The translations under genes were made by a program, and so were the position numbers. Shown piece by piece: positions 1 to 6,334 of a stretch of DNA of 8,754 nt. The notes beneath the pieces are model-generated. The model did not search any database, had not been told where the DNA came from, and worked only from the letters and a program-made list of their open reading frames with translations. This DNA comes from DATGQT01 sp033720695 (GTDB lineage: Bacteria > Bacteroidota > Rhodothermia > Rhodothermales > Rubricoccaceae): assembly GCA_033720695.1 (NCBI GenBank), contig JAWWCA010000155.1, positions 1 to 8,754 of the forward strand, read 5' to 3'. Numbering within the stretch: the stretch's first letter is position 1; each line of letters opens with the position of its first letter.

Positions 1-1196
1 GCCGAGGCGTACACGTCGGCGTGATCCCGCAGGAACACGCCCCACGCCGCACCGCCCCGCTCCACCGCCGACGCCGACAGCGTCTCCTCGATCCGCCACG
101 GCGCGTTCACGTTGAGGACCGCCGTCAGCCCCCGCGCGCGCAGCGCGGCGGCCACGTGCGCCGCCCCGCGAAGACCGCCGCCCGTGTAGGCCCCGCCGCC
201 CGCGCCGTGCCGCACCGCGCGGCCCGCCAGCGCCTCGACGTCGGCCAGCTTGCCCGCCAGCGTCCCGGCGCCGTGGTCGGTCGTCCACACGTTCGCGTAG
301 CACGGCACCACCCCGCCCGGCACCCGCGCCGACTGGGCCTCCGCCGACCCGCACGCGAGCACGGCCGCCAGCACCAGCAGCCCCTCGATCCGCGTCCGCG
401 TCCGCACCCGGCCCACGATCGCGCGCACCGACGTCCACAGTCCCACGAGGCCCACGAGCACGGCCGACACCTCGTCCGCCGGAACGTCCCACCCGAGACG
501 CGCCAGCACGGCCGCCACCACCACCGCCGCCCACGAGGCCGCCGACACCGCCGCGTTGCGGATCGTCATGCTCGCACGGGCCGGCTTGCTCATGCGCACA
601 GGCGCCGCGCCGCGACCCAGCCGCGCGGGCGGACGAGCGCGCAGCCCGCCGACCCCGTCGGCCGCGACGTCGCGCCGCGCCACCGCACGGGCCTCCGCGC
701 GCAGGCGCGACGACGGCCGCTCCCCGACGCCCGAGATCACCAGCGGGCACCCCGCCGGCGGCACCCAGGCCCGCAGCCGCGCCAGCGTCGCCCGGCTGTT
801 CGCCACGTCCAGAACCCCGTCGCCGTTCACGTCCCGCACGGCGTCCCCCACGAGGATGCACCCGGCCGTGTCCCGAAACGAGTTCCCCGCGTGGATCAGC
901 ACCAGCGACCGCGCCGGCTCCTCGCCGATCACGTCGAGGTGCGCCCCGAACCGCGCGCTCGTCCGCAACGCCACCCGGTAGGTCACGTCCCCGGCGCCCG
1001 GCCCCGGCGGGATGCACGACACCCGCCGCGCGTTCCCGCGCCACGGCAGCTCCAGCGTCGCGCACCCGAACACCACGGCGCCACCGACCCACACCTCCAG
1101 CCACCCCAGCGTCTGGACGCCGTCGTCCAGGCGCCGCGACAGCCGCAGCGTCACCGCGCCGCCGCCCTCCAGGCCGAGCCCCGCCAGGCCGCTCAT
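1..1196 (-). CDS. DUF5675 domain + holin-like membrane segment + putative secreted domain (partial, runs off left edge)
   Basis: I translated this stretch by hand: it is open from the ATG at 1196 to the window edge (398 codons, no stop). Residues about 15-155 carry the DUF5675 pattern: TLELPWRGN (48-56), VSCIPPG (59-65), VLIHAGN (99-105), GCILVG (112-117) and NSR (133-135). DUF5675 is common in phage genomes and its biochemical role is unsettled; the IH..GN...GCI arrangement recalls L,D-transpeptidase active sites, which is inference. An Arg/Ala-rich linker (160-210) leads to two hydrophobic segments (about 215-234 and 243-261) ending in GRVRTRTRI, a layout like small phage holins. Directly after come a further hydrophobic stretch and an AEA|QS signal-peptidase-like site (about 272-288), then a domain I do not recognise (VNAPWRIEE and FLRDHADVY motifs), cut by the edge. 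The start overlaps the upstream stop (ATGA). Methionines 202 and 210 are possible internal starts but lack a clear ribosome binding site. The reading frame is secure; the domain calls after residue 160 are tentative. Confidence 0.75.
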   Translation of the reverse strand, partial: MSGLAGLGLEGGGAVTLRLSRRLDDGVQTLGWLEVWVGGAVVFGCATLELPWRGNARRVSCIPPGPGAGDVTYRVALRTSARFGAHLDVIGEEPARSLVLIHAGNSFRDTAGCILVGDAVRDVNGDGVLDVANSRATLARLRAWVPPAGCPLVISGVGERPSSRLRAEARAVARRDVAADGVGGLRARPPARLGRGAAPVRMSKPARASMTIRNAAVSAASWAAVVVAAVLARLGWDVPADEVSAVLVGLVGLWTSVRAIVGRVRTRTRIEGLLVLAAVLACGSAEAQSARVPGGVVPCYANVWTTDHGAGTLAGKLADVEALAGRAVRHGAGGGAYTGGGLRGAAHVAAALRARGLTAVLNVNAPWRIEETLSASAVERGGAAWGVFLRDHADVYAS

Positions 1197-1456
1197 TCGC
1201 ACCCCCCCACGATCCGGCGCTCGTTGCGGTCCACGTCCCGCCGCAGCGCCCGCAGCTCGCCCTGCAGCGCCGTCCGATCCGTCAGCAGCACCCGCACGTC
1301 CGCCTGCAGCGCGTGCACCTGGTCGAGCACCTCCGTCGCGACGTACGTCCCGACCCCCAGCAACCCGGCCATCAGCAGCTGCAGCGCGTTCCGCCGCAGC
1401 CACGCGCTCCACGGGTCCCGCCCCGCGCCGCTCGTCCATCGTGCCTCGTCGCGCAT
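1193..1456 (-). CDS. Small single-pass membrane protein with coiled coil, phage lysis/accessory candidate
   Basis: An 87-aa protein. It has a charged N-terminus (MRDEARWTSG), one hydrophobic segment at about residues 23-43 (NALQLLMAGLLGVGTYVA), then a heptad-like, highly charged stretch (44-82, leucine/valine spaced as in a coiled coil) and a short GGCE end. A Shine-Dalgarno-like GGAGGG at 1470-1465 sits 8 nt before the ATG and fixes the start. It lies 24 nt after the connector-like gene and its stop overlaps the next start by 4 nt (ATGA), so it should be translationally coupled to the DUF5675 frame. Small membrane-plus-coiled-coil proteins next to a holin-like gene are often spanins, antiholins or XhlA-like proteins. 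XhlA has its membrane segment at the other end, so I do not assign it. Function is unproven; the gene itself is well supported by spacing and ribosome binding site. Confidence 0.75.
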   Translation of the reverse strand: MRDEARWTSGAGRDPWSAWLRRNALQLLMAGLLGVGTYVATEVLDQVHALQADVRVLLTDRTALQGELRALRRDVDRNERRIVGGCE

Positions 1457-1464
1457 CGTCTCGG

Positions 1465-1470
1465 CCCTCC
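1465..1470 (-). promoter_or_regulatory. Shine-Dalgarno site of the membrane coiled-coil gene
   Basis: Read on the minus strand the sequence is GGAGGG, 8 nt before the ATG at 1456. It is one of only two clear Shine-Dalgarno sites in the phage block and supports this start over the out-of-frame ATG at 1478. Confidence 0.6.
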
Positions 1471-1480
1471 GCCCGCATCC

Positions 1481-2371
1481 CTAGATGAACCCCAGCGCGC
1501 CCGCGCCGTCCGCGAACCCCTCCACCGCGTCGAACAGCCCGCTCTCCGCGCCGCCGTACGTCACCCGGACGTCGCCGTCCACCAGGAGGTGGGCCTGGCG
1601 CAGGACCTCCGCGCGAAACGTCTCCAGGGCGTCCCACCCCGCATAGCTCGTCTGCACCTTCTCCGATCCGGTGTCTGTCCACACCGTCGTCAGGATCCCG
1701 CCCGCAGCGTCGAGCTGGAGGTTCAGGTGGGGCAGCGCGTGGTACAGGCTCAGCAGCGCCTCCGCCCGCTCCCCGTTCAGCCGGTCCGCCCACGTCGCTC
1801 CCGACGCCTGAAACGGCACCGCCCCCGCGTCCCACGGCCGCACCAGCGCATCCGCCGCGTACAGCCGCGACGCCTCCGCCCCCGACGGGTCCAGCACCCG
1901 GATCGACACGCTCTCCACCGTCTCGTTGCCCGCGGCGTCGCCCGCGCGAACCGCCAGCGCGCACCCCGAGGCGCCCGTCACCGGCAGCTGCACCCGGTGA
2001 CGGAACCCGACCGCCGCCGCCGTGCTCGCGCCGCCCAGCGCCGGCAGCATCCGCCACGGGCCCGCCACCCCGTCCAGCGTCACCCGGTACGCCAGCGCCG
2101 TCACGCCGGCGTCGTCGGCCACGCTCCCGCTCAGGCACACGGGGCTCACCACCGCCTCGCCGTCCGCCGGCGTGTCCACCAGCACCACGGGGGCCGCGGC
2201 CTCGCCGCCGCCCGCACTCGGCGGCGTCACCATCGCCAGCGCGTCGTACCACAGGTCCCCCTTCAGCCGGCGCAGCCACCGCTCCGCCACCGGCGTGAAC
2301 CGAACGATCCGCGCGGCCTCCGCCGCGCTCACGCCCAGGTACGTCTCCAGGTCCGCGCTCCCGATCAGCAT
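1481..2371 (-). CDS. Phage head connector-like (DUF6712-like) protein with inserted Ig-like domain
   Basis: A 296-aa protein in three parts. Residues 1-48 (MLIGSADLETYLGVS, then RWLRRLKGDLWYDALAM) are helical and resemble the start of head-tail connector proteins. Residues about 61-161 form an Ig/FN3-like beta domain: VDTPADGE opening, SGSVADDAGV, YRVTLDG, and AVRAGDAAGN followed by SVSIRVLD, the usual D-x-x-G-N final strands of bacterial Ig repeats. Residues 165-296 are again helical, with LYHALPHLNLQL, a small beta hairpin (ILTTVWTDTG), then SYAGWDALETFRAEVLRQAHLLVDGD. This resembles DUF6712-type head proteins of Bacteroidota phages, but I cannot confirm it without a profile search. The gene follows the IF2-N-like gene after 3 nt and has no clear Shine-Dalgarno site, suggesting coupled translation. 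Its position two genes after the capsid gene fits a head-completion role. Gene certain; family moderate. Confidence 0.75.
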   Translation of the reverse strand: MLIGSADLETYLGVSAAEAARIVRFTPVAERWLRRLKGDLWYDALAMVTPPSAGGGEAAAPVVLVDTPADGEAVVSPVCLSGSVADDAGVTALAYRVTLDGVAGPWRMLPALGGASTAAAVGFRHRVQLPVTGASGCALAVRAGDAAGNETVESVSIRVLDPSGAEASRLYAADALVRPWDAGAVPFQASGATWADRLNGERAEALLSLYHALPHLNLQLDAAGGILTTVWTDTGSEKVQTSYAGWDALETFRAEVLRQAHLLVDGDVRVTYGGAESGLFDAVEGFADGAGALGFI

Positions 2372-2374
2372 CCG

Positions 2375-2788
2375 TCACGCCGGCTCGAAGGACCGCCGCA
2401 CACGCGCCGGCAACCGACGCCACGCCGCGGCCGAGACCGTCGGGTCCGCCGACGACCGCTCCACCACCAGCGCGCCAACCCGCACGCTCGCTTTCCCCAC
2501 GAGGCGGTACCGCGGCCCTTCGCCCTCGTCACCCCCGCCGGGGTCCCCCGCACCCGTGCGCCGGTCCGCCTCGTCGAGGGGGACCGAGTCCGAGGCCCCG
2601 AGCGGAGGCGCAGCCGCAGCGGTGGCATCCGAAGCAGGGGACCCGCCCAGCGCGGCCCGCGCCGCCTCCGCCTCCGACGCGCTCACCTTCTCGCTCGCGT
2701 GAACCACGTCGTGACCCGACGCCTGCAACGCCGCCAGGACCGCCGCGCTCTCCACGCCCAGCTCGCGGGCCAGCTCGTACACTCGCAT
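2375..2788 (-). CDS. Small head-region protein with N-terminal IF2-N-like domain
   Basis: A 137-aa protein. Residues 1-47 (MRVYELARELGV, VLAALQASGHDV, then SEKVSASEAEAARAAL) match the IF2-N helical domain found at the N-terminus of bacterial translation initiation factor IF-2, including the opening M-R-V-Y-E-L-A-x-E-L and the two-helix spacing. Residues 48-91 are a Gly/Ala/Asp-rich linker. Residues 92-133 (YRLVGKASVRVGALVVERS, AAWRRLPARVRRSFEP) look like a small beta-plus-helix module. It is far too short to be IF-2: the GTPase core is absent. A Shine-Dalgarno GGAGGG at 2799-2794 lies 5 nt before the ATG, and the capsid stop is 15 nt upstream. In many phages a short protein sits between the capsid and connector genes; some carry small helical modules of HeH/LEM or Rho-N type. 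Role unknown: head completion, capsid decoration or nucleic-acid binding are possible. Confidence 0.75.
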   Translation of the reverse strand: MRVYELARELGVESAAVLAALQASGHDVVHASEKVSASEAEAARAALGGSPASDATAAAAPPLGASDSVPLDEADRRTGAGDPGGGDEGEGPRYRLVGKASVRVGALVVERSSADPTVSAAAWRRLPARVRRSFEPA

Positions 2789-2793
2789 GTCGT

Positions 2794-2799
2794 CCCTCC
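2794..2799 (-). promoter_or_regulatory. Shine-Dalgarno site of the IF2-N-like gene
   Basis: Minus-strand GGAGGG lies 5 nt before the ATG at 2788, inside the 15-nt gap after the capsid stop codon. It supports independent and probably efficient initiation on this small gene. Confidence 0.6.
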
Positions 2800-2803
2800 A
2801 GGG

Positions 2804-3733
2804 TTAGGCGGTCGCGCCGAGCACGAGGGCGTCGCTCTCGGCGTACCCCACGTCCCACGCCGCCGTGATCGTCACCTTCAGCAGCCGCGACCGGTTGTCG
2901 ATGTCCTTCCCCACCGTCATCTCCTGCCCGAACCCGATCGCCACGTTCTCGTCCAGCGTCAGCACCACCCGGTCGTTCGACAGCCCGAACACCGGCATCA
3001 GCTGGATCCCCTTGTAGCTCAGGTTCGTCGTCCACGGACCCAGCAGAATCAGGTCCCCCTGCGCCGTCGCCCGCGACCCGATCTCGCTCGCGTACGCGTC
3101 GTACACGTCTGCGCTCACGAAGAACCGCAGCTCGTCCCGGCTGTCCCGGTAGTCCTTCGGCAACGCCGCCACCATCCCGGGAAACACCTGGCTCACGTAG
3201 CTCGGGCTCGCCGGGATCGTGTAGTCGTGCACGTTCGCGTCGGCCTCCGCCTGCTTCACCAGCCCGTCGAGCACCCGCAGCGCCTTGTTCGTCCGGCTCG
3301 TCGCCGCCAGCGACGTGTCGCCCATGAACATCGTGTACACGATGTCCTTCCCGAATCGCTTCGCGAACAGCTGGTTCAGCTGCTCGTTGATCCGCTGGCC
3401 GGCGATGTTTCGCCGCAGGAACTCGAAGCTCACGTCGAAGGCGCACAGCACCTCCACCGGCGTCAGCGTCGTCGGGCTCCGGCTCGCGCTCACCACGTCG
3501 GCCGCCGCCGGCTCCGCGCCCTCGGCCGCCGCCACCATCACGGGCTCCGACAGGTTGATCGTGTGGAGGTTCAGCGCCGTCCGGATCCCCGTCTCGACGC
3601 GAACCTCGCGCAGCACCGCGGTCTGGTCCCGCGTCAGGTCGATGAACGCCTCGGCGTCCTGCGGCTCCGAAATGCCCCCGCCCGACGTGTCGATCGTCGC
3701 CTTCAGGAGCTCGATGATCTGCTCGTTCGTCAT
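2804..3733 (-). CDS. Phage major capsid protein (HK97 fold)
   Basis: A 309-aa protein, the usual length for HK97-fold capsid subunits. The N-terminal arm (1-60) is followed by an E-loop-like stretch (about 62-100), the long helix region FEFLRRNIAGQRINEQLNQL (104-123), a P-domain helix (about 178-192), SADVYDAYASEIG (207-219), and the C-terminal strands YKGIQLMPVFGLSNDRVVLT, then VAIGFGQEM and ITAAWDVGYAESDALVL. The pattern 'short loop naming a target value, then an acidic V-G-Y near the end' is common in capsid proteins of this class. The ATG at 3733 is chosen although the frame stays open upstream through the protease gene, because capsid-like sequence begins here and the upstream residues are out-of-frame protease DNA. 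It lies 41 nt after the protease stop. No second protease or decoration domain is fused. Adjacency to the XkdF-like gene repeats the PBSX xkdF-xkdG order. Confidence 0.85.
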   Translation of the reverse strand: MTNEQIIELLKATIDTSGGGISEPQDAEAFIDLTRDQTAVLREVRVETGIRTALNLHTINLSEPVMVAAAEGAEPAAADVVSASRSPTTLTPVEVLCAFDVSFEFLRRNIAGQRINEQLNQLFAKRFGKDIVYTMFMGDTSLAATSRTNKALRVLDGLVKQAEADANVHDYTIPASPSYVSQVFPGMVAALPKDYRDSRDELRFFVSADVYDAYASEIGSRATAQGDLILLGPWTTNLSYKGIQLMPVFGLSNDRVVLTLDENVAIGFGQEMTVGKDIDNRSRLLKVTITAAWDVGYAESDALVLGATA

Positions 3734-3774
3734 CCCTGCTGGACGGGCTCCCCCGCCGTTGGTCCGTTCCTGCT

Positions 3775-5097
3775 CTAGCCGACGATCCGAAGCCCCTTCG
3801 GCGACGCCGGCGGCTCGGCCGCCACGCCCACGTCGTCCGGCTGGCTCCGGCGGCCGAGACGCTGGCCCTCCACGGCCTCGAGGCGTCGCACCAACGCCTC
3901 TCTCTCCTCGACCAGCGACTCGACCGCCTTCACCAACCCCCGCACCTCGGACGCGAGCGCCGCGTCCGGGGACGGGGGGACTCCTGCCGCTCCAGACGAC
4001 GACGCGGCCGGGGCCCCGACCCCCTTCGCCATCGCCCCGCGCACCTGGCCCGAAAGCCACGCCTCGAACTCCGCCACCACCGCGCGCACCGCCGCCGCCT
4101 TGTCCGGCACGCCGTCGTCGTCGAGCACCTCGCGCACGGCCGACGTCAGCGCCTCCGTCAGCTGCCACAGCTGCGTCCGCAGCAGCTGCTCCCGAAACCC
4201 CTTCGCGACCGACTGCGCCGGCGACGCCTCCGCCTCGGCCGCCACCGCGGCGGCCGCCTCGGCCGCGCCCTCCGACGACGACCCCAGCCCCAGCAGCGCC
4301 CGCGCCTTCCGCACGAACGCGCGCGCCAGCGGCTCCGCACTCGCGTCGGCCGACGACGTCCCCGCCGCCACCGACGCCCGCGGCGCCGGCGCCTCCACGG
4401 CCTCCTCCTGACCCACACCCGCCAGGCTCAACCCGGTCAGCTCGCCCGCCTCGACCGACGACCACGCCCCGTCGTCCGTCACCTTGATCCCGACGCACCA
4501 CGTCCCCTCCGGCTCGTCCGGGAACAGCGCGTCGCACACCGCCCGAGACGACCCCTCGCCCACCGCCTTCGTCAACCAGCACTCGGCCACGTACCCCACG
4601 CCCGTCTGCTCGTCGTGGTTGGTGTCCACCTGGCCCACACGCCCCGCGCGCATGAACCCGTGCAGCGCCTTCTCGATCTCGACCGCGTCCATCACGTGGC
4701 CGTCCGCGTCCACCGACTCCGGCGCGTACACCACCCCATACACCATCCGCTTCGCGCCGTCGGCCTTCCGAATCGGGATCGCCTTCTCGACCACCACCCG
4801 GTCGCCCAGGGCCTCGCCCTTCGCCAGGATCCGGCGGCCGTTCTTGCCCGCCCCCGCCAGCGAGATGTACCGCACGTCCACCCCGCGCAGCCGCCGCAGC
4901 GGCGGGCGCGACGCTGCCGACCGCGTCGCGGTCACCGCCGGGCCGTCGTCCGCGCGAACGGCCACCGTCGCCCGCGCCTCGGCCGCCGGCCCCCGCGGCG
5001 GAGGGTTCGTCGCGGTGTCGCCGCCCGAGGGCGGCACGGCCAGCGCGGCCGGAAGGAGCCCGTCGTCGGGCCGGGGGGCGTCGTGAAGGGGCAGCAT
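3775..5097 (-). CDS. XkdF-like phage prohead protease with scaffold-like C-terminus
   Basis: A 440-aa protein. Residues 1-68 are Pro/Ala-rich and probably disordered. Residues about 72-230 match the XkdF-type serine protease fold: VRYISLAG, AIPIRKADGAKRMVYGVVYA (106-125), SVDADGHVMDAVEIEKALHG, VDTNHDEQ with His161 as likely catalytic base, and GTWCVGIKV (198-206), then GELTGLSLAG (218-227) with Ser224 as a likely nucleophile. Residues 235-350 are Ala-rich and helical; residues 383-411 (LASEVRGLVKAVESLVEERE) form a coiled coil. A protease joined to a helical scaffold-like tail before the capsid gene is typical; it would process the growing head and be cleaved out. The ATG at 5097 is the first start after an in-frame TGA upstream. 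No well-placed Shine-Dalgarno is seen (a GGAGGA lies too far, 16 nt before). It is the first gene of the minus-strand block; no portal gene precedes it. Confidence 0.82.
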   Translation of the reverse strand: MLPLHDAPRPDDGLLPAALAVPPSGGDTATNPPPRGPAAEARATVAVRADDGPAVTATRSAASRPPLRRLRGVDVRYISLAGAGKNGRRILAKGEALGDRVVVEKAIPIRKADGAKRMVYGVVYAPESVDADGHVMDAVEIEKALHGFMRAGRVGQVDTNHDEQTGVGYVAECWLTKAVGEGSSRAVCDALFPDEPEGTWCVGIKVTDDGAWSSVEAGELTGLSLAGVGQEEAVEAPAPRASVAAGTSSADASAEPLARAFVRKARALLGLGSSSEGAAEAAAAVAAEAEASPAQSVAKGFREQLLRTQLWQLTEALTSAVREVLDDDGVPDKAAAVRAVVAEFEAWLSGQVRGAMAKGVGAPAASSSGAAGVPPSPDAALASEVRGLVKAVESLVEEREALVRRLEAVEGQRLGRRSQPDDVGVAAEPPASPKGLRIVG

Positions 5098-5225
5098 GGG
5101 CGTCGCGTCGGTCCGGTCCTCCCACGCTACCGCTCCCGCCGCCCCGCGTCACGCTCATTCCCGCGAGACCCGCCTTGCGCCCCACCCGCGCCAGCCGCTA
5201 CCATGAGCCTCCCGCGACCCGTCCC
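5098..5225. other. Divergent intergenic region between the phage block and cellular genes
   Basis: This 128-nt gap separates the minus-strand protease start from the plus-strand gene at 5226. It should hold promoters in both directions. I see a possible plus-strand promoter (separate entry) but no convincing minus-strand match. No tRNA, direct repeat or integrase-site signature marks the edge of the phage block. Confidence 0.6.
5175..5206 (+). promoter_or_regulatory. Possible promoter for the 5226 unit (TTG ... TACCATGA)
   Basis: TTG at 5175-5177 is followed after 21 nt by TACCATGA at 5199-5206. This loosely fits the Bacteroidota pattern TTG-N19-21-TAnnTTTG, with two or three mismatches in the -7 box. 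It would start transcription near 5212 and give a short leader before the GTG at 5226. It also argues against starting the gene at the in-frame TTG at 5175. The match is weak in such GC-rich DNA. Confidence 0.3.
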
Positions 5226-5621
5226 GTGCCCATCCACGTCCACTACGCTCCCGACGACGCCCTCGCGGTCGTCGACCTCGAGGGCCGCCTCCGACCCGCC
5301 TACCTCGCGCTCGCCTTCGGCGCCCTCTACGCCCTCCCCGACTGGCGCCCCGACGCCGACGTCCTCGTCCGAACCGGCCGCGTCCAACCCCACCTCGACG
5401 GCGCACGCGACGCCCTCCCCGCGCCCGACCCACCCCCCACCGGCCGCTGGGCCCTCGTCGGCCCACGCGCACGCGACGCCGCCCTCGTCGTCGCCGGCGC
5501 CGCCCACCACGCCCACATCACCGCCTTCGCCTCCGAGCGCGCCGCCCTCCTCTTCCTCGGCCGCGACCGCCTCCCCGACGACCTCGTCTCCGTCCTCTCC
5601 GTCGACCACGGCCCGACCTAG
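5226..5621 (+). CDS. Unrecognised 131-aa protein
   Basis: I do not recognise the family. The GTG at 5226 (VPIHVHYAPDDALAVVDLEG) is preferred because the good beta-strand sequence begins here and upstream in-frame codons fall in a possible promoter. The N-terminal half alternates strand and helix (IHVHYAPD, ALAVVDLEG, YLALAFGALYALPDW), which loosely recalls STAS/SpoIIAA-like folds. Then comes a Pro-rich turn (PAPDPPPTG), another strand-helix pair (WALVGP, ALVVAGAAHHAHITAF) and LLFLGRDRLPDD near the end. There are no cysteines, no signal peptide and no membrane segment, so it is probably cytosolic. All 18 leucine codons I counted are CTC, the strong plus-strand style of this window. The next gene starts 15 nt after its stop, so the two probably form one transcript. 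Confidence 0.7.
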   Translation: MPIHVHYAPDDALAVVDLEGRLRPAYLALAFGALYALPDWRPDADVLVRTGRVQPHLDGARDALPAPDPPPTGRWALVGPRARDAALVVAGAAHHAHITAFASERAALLFLGRDRLPDDLVSVLSVDHGPT

Positions 5622-5636
5622 GCGGCCCCACCCGCC

Positions 5637-6212
5637 ATGACCTCCCCTGCCGAGACCATCCTCGCCCAATCCCGCCGACCGGACGTCCTCGCCGCGCTCC
5701 GCACCATCCTCCTCGACTGCGGACTCTCCGAAACGGTCAAGTGGCGACAGCTCTGCTACGTCGCCGACGGCGCCAACGTCGCCATCCTCCAGGACTTCAA
5801 GGACGCCTGCGCCCTCATGTTCTTCAAAGGCGCCCTCCTCCACGACGTCCCGGGCCTGCTCGAACCGCCGGGGCCCAACAGCCGCGCCGCCCGACGCGTC
5901 CGCGTCTCCCGCGCCGCCGAGGTCGCCACCCTCGAACCCGCCCTCCGCGACTTCATCCGCCAGGCCGTCGAGCTCCAGCGGGCCGGCGCCGCCGTCCCCC
6001 TCGACCCCCCGGCCGCCGCCTTCCCCCGCGAGCTCCAGGAGCGCCTCGACCGCGACCCCCGCCTCCGCGCCGCCTTCCTCGCCCTCACGCCGGGGCGCCA
6101 GCGCGCCTATGCCCTCCACGTCGGGGGCGCCAAACGCGCCGCCACGCGGGCCCGACGCGCCGAGGCCTGCCTCCCCCGAATCCTCGCTGGCAAAGGCCTC
6201 CGCGACCGATAG
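5637..6212 (+). CDS. YdeI/OmpD-associated family protein with DUF1801 domain
   Basis: A 191-aa protein with the two parts typical of the YdeI family. Residues about 15-115 are a DUF1801 domain: SETVKWRQLCYVADGANVAI (31-50), LQDFKDACALMFFKGALLHD (51-70), then PGPNSRAARRVRV and FIRQAVELQRAG. Residues about 130-191 carry the C-terminal 'bacteriocin-protection' helix bundle: ELQERLDRDPRLRAAFLALT, PGRQRAYALHVGGAKRAATR and ARRAEACLPRILAGKGLRDR. Members are cytosolic; the name comes from annotation history and no reaction is established. DUF1801 is related to the fold of frataxin-like YdhG proteins. Length and both motif sets match full-length members, so this copy looks intact. It follows the 5226 gene after 15 nt and ends before a 326-nt gap with strong hairpins, consistent with being the last gene of its unit. 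Confidence 0.88.
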   Translation: MTSPAETILAQSRRPDVLAALRTILLDCGLSETVKWRQLCYVADGANVAILQDFKDACALMFFKGALLHDVPGLLEPPGPNSRAARRVRVSRAAEVATLEPALRDFIRQAVELQRAGAAVPLDPPAAAFPRELQERLDRDPRLRAAFLALTPGRQRAYALHVGGAKRAATRARRAEACLPRILAGKGLRDR

Positions 6213-6334
6213 ACCCCTCCGACGTCTCCCCCGAGCGACAGACCCGGCCGCGGCTTAACCCGCCCACCGCAACCGCCGATACGCCGCCCACGACCCGGAC
6301 GTGTCCCGCCACCGCGTTCTCGGGCTGGCCCCAC

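Noticed and set aside
2375..2788. The IF2-N-like gene as a truncated infB
   Set aside because: Only the 47-residue N-terminal helical module is present. It has its own ribosome binding site, a distinct C-terminal module and a place in a head-gene operon, and nothing resembling the GTPase domain is nearby.
21..3778. Long plus-strand open frames opposite the phage genes (21-1484, 1313-3778, 2022-2702)
   Set aside because: They encode Arg/Pro/His-rich sequence without motifs, antisense to genes with clear families. Such frames are expected in DNA this rich in GC.
1..5097. Codon bias (G-ending codons) as proof that the phage block is foreign
   Set aside because: The minus-strand cellular genes at 7275-7655 and 8470-8754 have the same G-ending preference, so the bias follows the strand and not the gene's origin.
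3734..5185. The capsid frame stays open upstream to 5185, suggesting a 793-aa protein or a protease-capsid frameshift fusion
   Set aside because: The upstream 480 residues are out-of-frame protease DNA, rich in Gly and Arg. The capsid domain starts at the ATG at 3733, and no slippery site is needed or evident.
3285..5640. Plus-strand frames 3285-4487 and 4615-5640 over the protease gene and its upstream region
   Set aside because: Pro/Ser/Thr- or Arg-rich shadows of the protease gene; the opposite strand carries the recognisable XkdF-type motifs.
5127..6119. Minus-strand 330-aa frame rich in Gly, Glu and Val
   Set aside because: It is antisense to the 5226 gene and the YdeI-family gene, has very low complexity, and contains no domain pattern.
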